From Clostridium collagenovorans DSM 3089 (GTDB lineage Bacteria > Bacillota > Clostridia > Clostridiales > Clostridiaceae): a DNA stretch of 64,000 bases. Positions within the stretch are counted from its first letter, which is position 1; each line of letters opens with the position of its first letter. Of the stretch, positions 53,660-61,370 are shown piece by piece. The position numbers were made by a program, and so were the translations under genes. Where the stretch lies: positions 128,669 through 192,668 of the forward strand of contig NZ_FQXP01000006.1 in NCBI RefSeq assembly GCF_900130005.1. The letters are read 5' to 3'. Below the pieces are notes generated by a model. It searched no databases. It was not told where the DNA came from and saw nothing but the letters and a program-made list of their open reading frames with translations.

Positions 53660-55805
53660 ATATATAAAGTTACAGAAAGAGAAATTTATATATACTTTTA
53701 TTTCAATATGTATATTTTCAATGCTAATTTCAGTGGTATTAATGACAGTAAATATATTGAGAGAAAGTGAAGTTAATAAGACCAGAGAGATTTTTGGAGA
53801 TTATCATGTACGAATAAAAAGGGTAAATGAAGAACTAAAAGATGAATTACTATGCTATAAGGGAATAGAAGATGTAGAGATTCAAATTAAAGACTATGAT
53901 AATATGAAAAAATTATATGAAATATATTTTAAGATTGGTGGACTAGAGAAGAGAAATGTAAAAGCCTTAGACTTTCTGAAAAGTATGGGCTCTAATCTAG
54001 GAATTAAAATAGTTAGTGAAGATAAGAATGGAGAAGAAGCTTTAGAAGACAATATAGAAATAAACTACAGGCTTGTAAAGTTATTTGATGGCGTAGGTAA
54101 AACACCAAAGGATAAGGTCATTTATGTAACTGGAAATTATATAGTTATAATACTTATGATTGTAAATCTTATTCTTATAAATAATGCATTCAATATGACA
54201 GTTGATGAAAGAATTAATCAGTATGGACTTTTAAAGGGGATAGGTGCAACCCCTAAACAAATAGAACGGATAGTAAGAAAAGAGGGAATTATAATTTCTC
54301 TAATAGCTGCTTGTGTAGGAAATATATTGATATATTTTATTTATTTATTTATTAAAAATAAACTAGATGTATCCTTAAGTATATTTCAACATTTAAGGAT
54401 AATAGCTTTTAGTGTAAGCTGTGAAGTAACATGTACATTAATTGCTATAAAAAGGTTGATGAAGGTTGTTGTAAATAGCTCTTCTATAGAAAATATTAAC
54501 ACAGTAGCAAATAGAGATGAATTCAATTATAGTGAGAAGAAAAATAGCTTTTTAATGAAGTATTTAGGCATTGAGGCAAGTATAGCCTATAAGAATATAT
54601 CGAGAGATAAAAATAAGCATTCAACTATTATTTACTTTATAATAATAAGTATTGCACTATTTATGAATGTATATCCATTATCTAAATATGATATTAAAAA
54701 TGAACTCACTGAAAATAGTGGGGATTATGATTATATAATTAAATCTACTATGGAAAGCATATCACAAGAGGTAGTAGAGGATTTAAGAATGCTTCCTGAG
54801 GTAAAAGAAGTATATGGCATAGTGAAACAAACTGCCAATATATTGATAAATGAAGAGTATATGAATAAGGAACGTGAGGAGAATATAATGTCTACTAAAG
54901 TTCAGGATGGTAAGAAGAAGTATTTAATACAAGGAGTAGATTTAGAGATTTTTAATAAAGATAATGTTGATCAATATAAGGACTTATTGATGTATGGAAC
55001 CTGTGACTATGAAACTATTTTAAAAGAACATGGAATTATGATAGTTGAGAATGGCCATATTAAGGAAAAGATTTTAACTAACCTATATATTGGAGATCAA
55101 ATAGAGGTTTCCTCAGTAAATAGAGAGAGTTTTCAAAAGGTCAAGGTTATGGGGAAACTTAAGAAAATGCCACAAACTATAGACAGTAAACGGGAGTATA
55201 ATCAACCCTTAGTTATTATATGTACAGAAGAGTTATTTAGAGAACTTGATTGGTATAAAAACTATAAAGAAGTATATGTTAAAGCAAAGTCAAATAGAGA
55301 TTATATGATTATAGAAAAGAAACTAAAAAGCCTTGCAGATAGTAGAAAGGGGTTAAGCTATACGAACTTGAAAGAAAAAAAGGAAACGTGGAAATATTAT
55401 ATATTACAAAAGCAGATAGCAATGTATGGTATAATAATATTTTTTTCAATGACGGCATTTCTAAATATATTCAATAACATAATCAGTACTATTATGCTTA
55501 GAAAAAAGGAGCTTGCATATTTAATGTCTGCAGGAATGAGTAATAAGCAAATTATAAATATGGTTAAGTTTGAAGGCATGGTATATGGTTTTGTAGGAGG
55601 AGGACTTGGTGTCTTAAGTGGAGGAGCACTATACTTTATTATTAATTCTTTTAATGGACTAGAGAAGTTTGATGTGAAATTGCTTTTGGTAACATCCATA
55701 ATTTCGCTTTTAGTTTTAAGCTTTATTATAATTTTATCAATTAGTATACCAGTAAAGATTATAAAGAAATATAAAGTTTGTGAACTAATAAGAGAGACTA
55801 TATAA
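53631..55805 (+). CDS. FtsX-type ABC transporter permease
   Basis: From ATG 53631 the protein has 724 residues. It has two FtsX units: N-terminal helix (about 20-42), a first extracellular region, helices at about 165-270; then an additional helix at about 340, a second extracellular region of about 240 residues, and three C-terminal helices (about 600 to the end), with NQIINMVKFEGMVYGFVGGGLGVLSGG-like sequence near 640 (shown as SNKQIINMVKFEGMVYGF). Organisation resembles BceB-like permeases, but it has two large extracellular parts. The start overlaps the ATPase; a GTG at 53616 is a less likely start. Confidence 0.9.
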   Translation: MKNYMQISYRYIKLQKEKFIYTFISICIFSMLISVVLMTVNILRESEVNKTREIFGDYHVRIKRVNEELKDELLCYKGIEDVEIQIKDYDNMKKLYEIYFKIGGLEKRNVKALDFLKSMGSNLGIKIVSEDKNGEEALEDNIEINYRLVKLFDGVGKTPKDKVIYVTGNYIVIILMIVNLILINNAFNMTVDERINQYGLLKGIGATPKQIERIVRKEGIIISLIAACVGNILIYFIYLFIKNKLDVSLSIFQHLRIIAFSVSCEVTCTLIAIKRLMKVVVNSSSIENINTVANRDEFNYSEKKNSFLMKYLGIEASIAYKNISRDKNKHSTIIYFIIISIALFMNVYPLSKYDIKNELTENSGDYDYIIKSTMESISQEVVEDLRMLPEVKEVYGIVKQTANILINEEYMNKEREENIMSTKVQDGKKKYLIQGVDLEIFNKDNVDQYKDLLMYGTCDYETILKEHGIMIVENGHIKEKILTNLYIGDQIEVSSVNRESFQKVKVMGKLKKMPQTIDSKREYNQPLVIICTEELFRELDWYKNYKEVYVKAKSNRDYMIIEKKLKSLADSRKGLSYTNLKEKKETWKYYILQKQIAMYGIIIFFSMTAFLNIFNNIISTIMLRKKELAYLMSAGMSNKQIINMVKFEGMVYGFVGGGLGVLSGGALYFIINSFNGLEKFDVKLLLVTSIISLLVLSFIIILSISIPVKIIKKYKVCELIRETI

Positions 55806-56558
55806 GGAGTATACGAAGTATACATTTAGAATTATATAAGGAAGTATATATTAAGGTAAAGCCCTATAGAAACTATATGATTATAGAGAAGAAGTTAAAA
55901 GTATTGTAGATAATTTTATATTATGGAGTTGTGATATAAGGAAACTTAAGGAAAGTATTCTAGCATTTCATGAAGAAATTCTAGGAGAGAATTAGTTTTT
56001 TAAAAATCACGACTTTTTTCAGTGTGGTGAAATATTTTTGTAAGCTGTTTAAGTAGTATTTTAATAAGAAGGCATTAAGTATTAGAATCAATCATAACTT
56101 TAAGAGAAGGGTTGCTTAGTAAATCCTATTATATATGATAAACCTAAAGGCTATAAGGGTCATTTACTTTTAAACAAGTATTTTTTCTAAGATTTATTTC
56201 ACATGATTTTTACTAGTATGGAGAATTATATGAGGTCATATTAAAAGGAGACAAAGAGAAGAGGTTTTGCATCGATTTTTGAATTTAAACTTTAAAAGAT
56301 TAAAGTTATAGCTTGTAAAATGAAGGTTTTAATGCAGTTATAAAGAGCTAAAGACGTTTGAAATATCAAAAAAAATATTTATTTTAAAAATTGAAAATAT
56401 TTCGATATATTTATTAAACTTTGTTTAGAAGTATGGTATATTATAAGTGGAAACGTAAAACTTTTCATGGAAGTGAAACGTTTTTCAGTATAAGAAGAAA
56501 TTCGTGTATAATCCTGTATAATTATGCAGAATTATTTAATAAAAGGGTGGTGAATATT
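55806..56558 (+). other. Intergenic region with a permease remnant
   Basis: The first 100 bases include the permease fragment at 55829-55909. The rest is AT-rich without a real frame. The upstream part of the next gene (from 56421) can be read as an open frame but lacks a suitable start. Confidence 0.5.
55829..55909 (+). pseudogene. Decayed fragment of an FtsX-type permease
   Basis: Translation gives ELYKEVYIKVKPYRNYMIIE then KKLKVL and a TAG. It matches the permease just upstream, NYKEVYVKAKSNRDYMIIEK and KKLKSLADS, at bases 55260-55340, with roughly four in five bases identical. A one-base deletion after KKLK then shifts the frame. The piece is too short to be a gene and looks like the remnant of a duplicated or second permease copy. 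Confidence 0.75.
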
Positions 56559-57230
56559 ATGGCTAGAATAAATATTTTCACAGGACATTTTGGAAGTGGT
56601 AAGACAGAGATAGCTATAAATTATGCTATAAATCTTGCAAAACAAGGGAAAAAAGTAGCTATAGTTGATTTAGATATTGTAAATCCTTATTTTTGTGTTA
56701 GAGATTTAAAAAGTGAGTTAACTGAACTAGGCATAAGAGTTATATCATCTAATCCAGATTGGGTTAATGCAGAACTTATGGTTGTACCACCAGAGGTCAT
56801 GGCTATATTTAATGATAAAAGTTATGAAGTTGTCATTGATGTAGGTGGAGATGATATAGGTGCAGTAGCTTTAGGTCAGTATAATAGATTTTTTAGAGAA
56901 GAAGATTATGATATGAATTTTGTGATAAATATGCTAAGACCATTTACATCTGATGATGAAGGGGTTAATGAATATATTTACTCAATTCAAGCAAAATCTC
57001 GTTTAGCCATTAATAACTTAATATCTAATACGAATTTATCATATGAAACAACTTCAGAACATATAATTGAAGGTGATGAATATGTTAGTAATTTAAGTAA
57101 ATCGCTAAACATTCCACATAAATACACAGTTTGTACTGAGGATATCTTAGATGAAGTAAAGGGTAAGGTTAAAGGTGAAACTTTTCCGATACATATTTTT
57201 ATGATGCCACCTTGGAGAAAGTACAAATAG
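56559..57230 (+). CDS. P-loop ATP-binding protein associated with ferredoxin oxidoreductase genes
   Basis: From ATG 56559 (GGGTGG before it) the protein has 223 residues. It has a MinD/ParA-like Walker A GHFGSGKTEIAINYA, VAIVDLDIVNPYF and VVIDVGGDDIGAVALGQY. It is found with genes of the 2-oxoacid:ferredoxin oxidoreductase type and is annotated as a generic ATP-binding or cobyrinic-synthase-like protein. Its role is unknown; metal or cofactor insertion is one guess. The longer frame from 56421 is not supported by a ribosome site. Confidence 0.7.
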   Translation: MARINIFTGHFGSGKTEIAINYAINLAKQGKKVAIVDLDIVNPYFCVRDLKSELTELGIRVISSNPDWVNAELMVVPPEVMAIFNDKSYEVVIDVGGDDIGAVALGQYNRFFREEDYDMNFVINMLRPFTSDDEGVNEYIYSIQAKSRLAINNLISNTNLSYETTSEHIIEGDEYVSNLSKSLNIPHKYTVCTEDILDEVKGKVKGETFPIHIFMMPPWRKYK

Positions 57231-57339
57231 TAAGAGAATAAAGCTTATTTAAATATAGAATACAATTCTATATTTATTATATAAATACTAAGGCTTAATT
57301 GGTTATCGACGCAATCTTAACATAATGGGGGGAGTATAA

Positions 57340-57549
57340 ATGGCAAAGGTTACTTTTAGAGAAGAAAGATGCAAAGGCTGCGGACACTGTGCAGTTGCAT
57401 GCCCAAAGAAGATAATAACTTTCTCAGAAAAGCTAAACTTAAAAGGATATCATCCAGCAACAGTTACAGAGGATAAAATGGCTGACTGTATAGGATGTGC
57501 TTCTTGCGGAAAAATTTGTCCAGATTTAGTTATTACAGTTGAAAAATAA
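57340..57549 (+). CDS. vorD: 2-oxoacid:ferredoxin oxidoreductase, delta subunit (4Fe-4S ferredoxin)
   Basis: A 69-residue ferredoxin-like subunit with two 4Fe-4S motifs: CKGCGHCAVACPK and CIGCASCGKICPD. It carries electrons from the catalytic subunits to ferredoxin. It leads the four-gene set, followed by the alpha, beta and gamma subunits within 18 bases and then without gaps. GGGGGGAG is the ribosome site. The whole set resembles VorDBAC or KorDABC; the substrate is not fixed by sequence alone. Confidence 0.9.
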   Translation: MAKVTFREERCKGCGHCAVACPKKIITFSEKLNLKGYHPATVTEDKMADCIGCASCGKICPDLVITVEK

Positions 57550-57567
57550 TAGGGGAGGTAAACTAAA

Positions 57568-58638
57568 ATGGCAGAAAAAGTTTTGATGAAGGGTAACGAA
57601 GCTATAGCAGAAGCTGCTATTAGAGCTAATTGTGAAGCGTTTTTTGGTTATCCAATAACACCACAAACAGAAGTTGCAGCATATATGGCTAAAAAAATGC
57701 CTAAAATAGGCAAAGTATTTTTACAAGCAGAAAGTGAAGTTGCAGCTATAAACATGGTTTATGGAGCAGCAGGTACAGGGGTTAGATGTATGACATCTTC
57801 AAGTTCTCCTGGAATAAGCTTAAAAGCAGAAGGAATATCTTACATAGCAGGAGCAGAGCTTCCATGTGTAATTATAAATATAGTTAGAGGAGGCCCAGGT
57901 TTAGGTGGCATTCAACCAGCTCAATCTGATTACTTCCAAGCAACTAAAGGTGGAGCACACGGTGATTTCAATATGCCAGTTTATGCACCAGCTTCAATTC
58001 AAGAAATGGTTGACTTAATTCAAGAAGCATTTGATGTAGCTGATATATACAGAACTCCTTGTATGGTTATGGGAGATGGTATGTTAGGTCAAATGATGGA
58101 ACCAGTTGAATTTAAAGAAAGAGTTGCAAGAGAGCTTCCAGAAAAGTGTTGGGCATCTAATGGCTTAAATGGAAGAAAAACTCACAATGTTATAAACTCA
58201 TTATTCTTAAAACCAGAAGAGTGTGAAAAACACAACTACAAGTTACAAGCAAAATATGATGAGATTAAGAAGAATGAAACTAAATATGAGTTATTCAACT
58301 GTGATGGAGAATGTGATTTAATCATGGTTGCATACGGAACAACATCAAGAATTTGTAAGAATGTTGTTAATATGGCTGCAAAAGAAGGAATAAAATTAGG
58401 TTTAATCAGACCTATTACAATTTGGCCATTCCCATTAGAAGCATTTAATTCAACAATAGCTTCATCTAAAAATGGATACTTAGCTGTTGAAATGAGTTGC
58501 GGACAAATGGTTGAAGACGTTAGATTATCAGTTGAGGGAAGAACTCCTGTACACTTCTATGGAAGAACTGGTGGTATGGTACCTCACCCAGATGAAATTT
58601 TAAATAAAGTAAGAGAAATCGTAGGAGGTACAAAATAA
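57568..58638 (+). CDS. vorB: 2-oxoacid:ferredoxin oxidoreductase, alpha subunit (VorB/KorA type)
   Basis: A 356-residue pyruvate-flavodoxin-like subunit with FGYPITPQTEVAAYMA, SSSPGISLKAEGISYIAGAE, GGPGLGGIQPAQSDYFQATKGGAHGD and a C-terminal transketolase-like domain (GRTGGMVPHPDEI). Substrates are branched 2-oxoacids such as 2-oxoisovalerate, or 2-oxoglutarate; the former fits better with the clostridial VorB naming. Ends at 58638, with the ATG of the next gene sharing the last base. Confidence 0.9.
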   Translation: MAEKVLMKGNEAIAEAAIRANCEAFFGYPITPQTEVAAYMAKKMPKIGKVFLQAESEVAAINMVYGAAGTGVRCMTSSSSPGISLKAEGISYIAGAELPCVIINIVRGGPGLGGIQPAQSDYFQATKGGAHGDFNMPVYAPASIQEMVDLIQEAFDVADIYRTPCMVMGDGMLGQMMEPVEFKERVARELPEKCWASNGLNGRKTHNVINSLFLKPEECEKHNYKLQAKYDEIKKNETKYELFNCDGECDLIMVAYGTTSRICKNVVNMAAKEGIKLGLIRPITIWPFPLEAFNSTIASSKNGYLAVEMSCGQMVEDVRLSVEGRTPVHFYGRTGGMVPHPDEILNKVREIVGGTK

Positions 58639-59387
58639 TGTCAATAGTATTCCAACCTACAAAAGCAATGTTAGACGTGCCAACTCACTACTGTCCAGGA
58701 TGTACACATGGTACAATTCATAGATTAGTAGCAGAGGTTTTAGAAGAGTTAGATTTAGTAGATAAAGCAATTGGGGTAGCTCCAGTTGGATGTTCAGTTT
58801 TATGTTATGACTACTTTGCTTGCGATATGTTTGAAGCAGCTCACGGAAGAGCGCCAGCAGTTGCAACAGGTATAAAGAGAGTAAAACCAGATGCTACAGT
58901 TTTCACTTACCAAGGTGATGGAGATTTAGCTGCTATAGGTACTGCAGAAATAGTACATGCTGCTACAAGAGGAGAAAATATAGTAAGTATTTTCGTTAAC
59001 AACTGTATATATGGTATGACAGGTGGACAAATGGCTCCAACAACTTTACCAGGACAAGTTACAGAAACTTCTCCATATGGAAGAGATGTTAAATCACAAG
59101 GACATCCAATTAGAGTATCTGAAATGATATCTACTTTAGATGGTGCTTGTTATGTTGAGAGAGTATCTGTTGATACAGTTCCTAACATAAACAAAGCTAA
59201 AAAAGCTATAAAGAAAGCTTTCCAAAATCAATTAGAAGGAAAAGGTTTCTCAATGATAGAAGTTCTTTCTATATGTCCAACTAACTGGGGATTATCTCCT
59301 GTAGAGTCTATGAATTGGTTAAGAGAAAATATGATACCATTCTATCCTTTAGGAGTAAAGAAAGACACAACTGAGGAGGGGAAATAA
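58638..59387 (+). CDS. vorA: 2-oxoacid:ferredoxin oxidoreductase, beta subunit (thiamine diphosphate binding)
   Basis: A 249-residue thiamine diphosphate subunit. The TPP motif is YQGDGDLAAIGTAEIVHAA followed by VNNCIYGMTGGQ; the cluster-binding cysteines include HYCPGCTHG near the start. It lies directly on the alpha subunit (shared base) and precedes the gamma subunit by one base. Together these subunits oxidise the 2-oxoacid to acyl-CoA and reduce ferredoxin, feeding Ptb and Buk. Confidence 0.92.
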   Translation: MSIVFQPTKAMLDVPTHYCPGCTHGTIHRLVAEVLEELDLVDKAIGVAPVGCSVLCYDYFACDMFEAAHGRAPAVATGIKRVKPDATVFTYQGDGDLAAIGTAEIVHAATRGENIVSIFVNNCIYGMTGGQMAPTTLPGQVTETSPYGRDVKSQGHPIRVSEMISTLDGACYVERVSVDTVPNINKAKKAIKKAFQNQLEGKGFSMIEVLSICPTNWGLSPVESMNWLRENMIPFYPLGVKKDTTEEGK

Positions 59388-59388
59388 T

Positions 59389-59919
59389 ATGGCTTCACAA
59401 GAAATTATATTTGCAGGTTTCGGTGGACAAGGTATCTTATCTATGGGAAAATTCTTAGCATATGCAGGAATGGACGCTAACATGAACGTTTCATGGCTAC
59501 CATCATATGGTCCAGAAATGCGTGGAGGTACTGCAAACTGTTCTGTAATTATAAGTGATGATTTAGTTGGTTCACCAATAGTTACAGATCCAAAGACTTT
59601 AGTTGTAATGAATAGACCATCTTTAGACAAATTTGAAGAGCATATAGTATCTGGTGGATTAGTTATAATTGATAGTAACTTAATCGACAGAGAATTAACT
59701 AGAGATGATATCGAAGTTATAAGAATACCAGCTCAAGAAGAGGCTGCTAAAATAGGTAGCTCTAAAATCGCTAACATGGTTTTATTAGGAGCTTTAGTTG
59801 AAAAGACTAAAATAGTACCTATGGAAGTTTTAATAGAAGCTTTAAGAGCTCATGGTAAAGAAAAATTCTTTGAAGTAAATAAAGCAGCTTTAGCAAAAGG
59901 TGCAGAATACGTAAAATAA
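59389..59919 (+). CDS. vorC: 2-oxoacid:ferredoxin oxidoreductase, gamma subunit
   Basis: A 176-residue subunit with GFGGQGILSMGKFLAYAG and SWLPSYGPEMRGGTANCSVIIS, SGGLVIIDSNLI, and NMVLLGALVEKTKIVP, all typical of the gamma domain of pyruvate and 2-oxoacid oxidoreductases. GAGGAGGGGAA is a strong ribosome site. It ends the operon before a terminator. Confidence 0.93.
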   Translation: MASQEIIFAGFGGQGILSMGKFLAYAGMDANMNVSWLPSYGPEMRGGTANCSVIISDDLVGSPIVTDPKTLVVMNRPSLDKFEEHIVSGGLVIIDSNLIDRELTRDDIEVIRIPAQEEAAKIGSSKIANMVLLGALVEKTKIVPMEVLIEALRAHGKEKFFEVNKAALAKGAEYVK

Positions 59920-59928
59920 TACTTATTC

Positions 59929-59976
59929 AAAGACTAGTTTAGAGTGATATAAATCACTTTAGGCTAGTCTTTTTTA
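59929..59976 (+). terminator. Intrinsic terminator of the oxidoreductase operon
   Basis: A 20-position stem with a mismatch (59929-59948 with 59953-59972), a four-base loop and a TTTTT tail, ten bases after the gamma subunit stop. Confidence 0.92.
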
Positions 59977-61370
59977 TTTTATATATAAATCTTTTTATGA
60001 TGTACAAATTATAAAATATAAGAAATAGGGAGAAGTGAAATTTCATTGATATCCAAATTTTATTAGAATTGAAAAACCATGAGATGAGTTGTGGGTAACA
60101 GAAAAACTTAAGCTTATACAATTTGGGAAAAGTTATTAATATAAAAATTATATATAGGTTTAACTAGTAGAGTTATTGTATTATTGAGTCTTACTATATA
60201 AAAAAATAGTTTGAAGTTAATTGAATAAAAATTATAAATTTGAAATTGAACAGTGTAGTTTTTGTTAAGTGAATTTTAGGTGTATATAATAAAACTTAAA
60301 TAGCGATTAATGTTTAATAATGTAAAAAATGTATATAAGGATAGTAAAAAAATATACATATATAAGTTGTCGAATGTCGAACAATGATGTGAAAATGTAA
60401 AAAACATAGTTACAAAGGACAAATTTTATCATAAACGTGCAATCAAATGAATTTTAATTCATTTGATAATAAAAATAATTAATATAGTAATTAAAAAATA
60501 TGAAAAAAAGAATAATATTGTATTGACAGTAATAAAATAAATATGTTACCATATTAGTGTAAAGTATGAATATATTATGAACACGAGTGTGAATACTGTT
60601 AACAAATAGTATTTTATTAAATAACGAATGAGAAAAACTACTAAAGACATTTCAAAAGCAAACGAAAGTATCATAAAAAATCAATAGAAGCATTAATAAA
60701 TAATTTTCAAATAAAAATTACGAAGGTATATAGTTATATAAGAAATATATAACAGGGTTTTGCATATAGGGCTTTAATAAAGGCTTGTTTCTTTATGTGT
60801 ATAAGTTCTAATTGACGTTTAATAGTTTTATGAGCAGTTATCTCTAGTCTATATGAGGGATAACTTTAAATATAATAAGGAATATCTATTAGAATATATA
60901 CTAAATAGTCAAGGAGTAAATTTGAATATTAAGAAGACTCCTTATTGTAAATTATATAGATTAAAATCACACTTTAAGTAAGTGAAATTAATTTGTTTAT
61001 TGAGCAAGTATACTATTTTAAATTTATAGTAAAGAAATTAGTAACAGACCCTATATCAATATATTAAATAAAATAGAAAATTGAATAGTCAAGTAAAGAT
61101 ATTATAAGTTATTTTGAGTTGAGTATTATAAAAATAATATCGGTATAAGATACGTAGTCAATTTATGGCTTTACCCATAGTTATAGGTTAAAGCGAAATT
61201 TTGATTTAACTTTAAATTAAAAAAGTTAGTTTATACTGTTTATTTATTATGCAATTTTATAAATACTTCAATATAAAATAAGGAAAATATACAAAAATGT
61301 ATAGATTTAAAGTGTAAATTATTTTTTTAGTTATGTTAAAACGGTTACATTTAATTGATTAGGAGGTAAT
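59977..61370 (+). other. 1.4-kb non-coding region before the pilus operon
   Basis: No protein frame of note. It contains an 11-base perfect inverted repeat (60442-60452 with 60457-60467), a possible promoter (TTGACA 60523-60528, TACCAT 60547-60552), an 8-base hairpin (60733-60740 with 60746-60753), and an AAGGAGT/ACTCCTT pair (60911-60917 with 60937-60943). I looked for c-di-GMP riboswitches and saw no match. A long regulated leader for the pilus genes is possible. Confidence 0.5.
60523..60552 (+). promoter_or_regulatory. Possible promoter of the pilus operon leader
   Basis: TTGACA at 60523-60528 with TACCAT at 60547-60552, spacing 18. It is the best -35 in the region but lies 820 bases before the adhesin, so a long leader or another promoter is implied. 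Confidence 0.4.

Noticed and set aside
56421..56558. Longer N-terminus of the P-loop protein from 56421
   Set aside because: The extension lacks family similarity and a ribosome site; GGGTGG before ATG 56559 decides the start.
59977..61370. c-di-GMP riboswitch before the pilus operon
   Set aside because: Short partial matches such as GCAAACGAAAG occur, but the paired architecture of type I or II is not present.
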